DNA of 64,000 nt from assembly GCA_950097015.1 (NCBI GenBank), contig CATNEN010000014.1, positions 1,612,001 through 1,676,000 on the forward strand, read 5' to 3'. The notes below the pieces were generated by a model. That model searched no databases. It saw only the letters and a program-made list of their open reading frames with translations, and was not told the DNA's origin. The translations under genes and the position numbers were made by a program. The stretch comes from Macrostomum hystrix. Its lineage: Eukaryota > Platyhelminthes > Macrostomidae. This document shows, in pieces, positions 64,000 to 64,000 of this stretch (positions are counted from its first letter, which is position 1; each line of letters begins with the position of its first letter).

Positions 64000-64000
64000 G

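Noticed and set aside
1-64000. Bacterial-type features (operons with Shine-Dalgarno sites, riboswitches, rho-independent terminators)
   Set aside because: The window is animal DNA with introns and eukaryotic transposons, so these do not apply.

Overview
This is repeat-dense animal (metazoan) DNA. Spliced genes with GT-AG introns, AATAAA signals, a tubulin cofactor A homologue, a SET-domain gene, tRNA-like repeat heads, many minisatellites and several classes of animal transposon all point that way. A free-living flatworm such as Macrostomum is my guess, but nothing in the window proves it.

Layout. 1-5.1 kb: a decayed Gypsy-type LTR retrotransposon (minus strand) abutted by the 5' part of a non-LTR retrotransposon with a 2A-like motif. 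5.3-11.3 kb: a 66/67-bp satellite, dispersed repeats and a 45-bp minisatellite. 11.3-13.5 kb: a 5'-truncated non-LTR element (RT + RNase H) bounded by a 12-bp target duplication. 14.6-17 kb: a Gypsy gag fragment with its LTR, then two MITE-like elements. 17.77-39.32 kb: a two-gene cut-and-paste transposon (CMC/CACTA-like transposase plus a DUF4806 protein) interrupted near one end by a complete Polinton/Maverick. 39.4-48.5 kb: retroelement scraps, a 23-bp satellite, a host gene for an Ig-like single-pass membrane protein and an LTR/gag remnant. 49-59.6 kb: more dispersed repeats, 19-bp, 21-bp and 66/67-bp satellites, a BEL/Pao integrase remnant and an RT fragment. 60-64 kb: tubulin-specific chaperone A, a 19-bp satellite, a tRNA-derived SINE head and a SET-domain gene running off the window.

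The centrepiece is the Polinton at 17824-33890 (16,067 bp). It has 497-bp terminal inverted repeats starting 5'-AGTAGT and a perfect 6-bp target duplication CAGGAC. Its open reading frames cover protein-primed DNA polymerase B, chromodomain integrase, packaging ATPase, cysteine protease, major and minor capsid proteins and a basic core-like protein. It also carries two proteins that look like parts of the basal transcription machinery: a TATA-binding-protein-like protein with both TBP repeats (25557-26216) and a PC4/Sub1-like coactivator (32377-33135). Ten genes, including all the virion-type ones, form a packed block on the minus strand. Polymerase and an acidic zinc-finger-like protein lie on the plus strand. 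My inference is that this virus-like transposon carries its own promoter-recognition module. That is the observation most worth following up.
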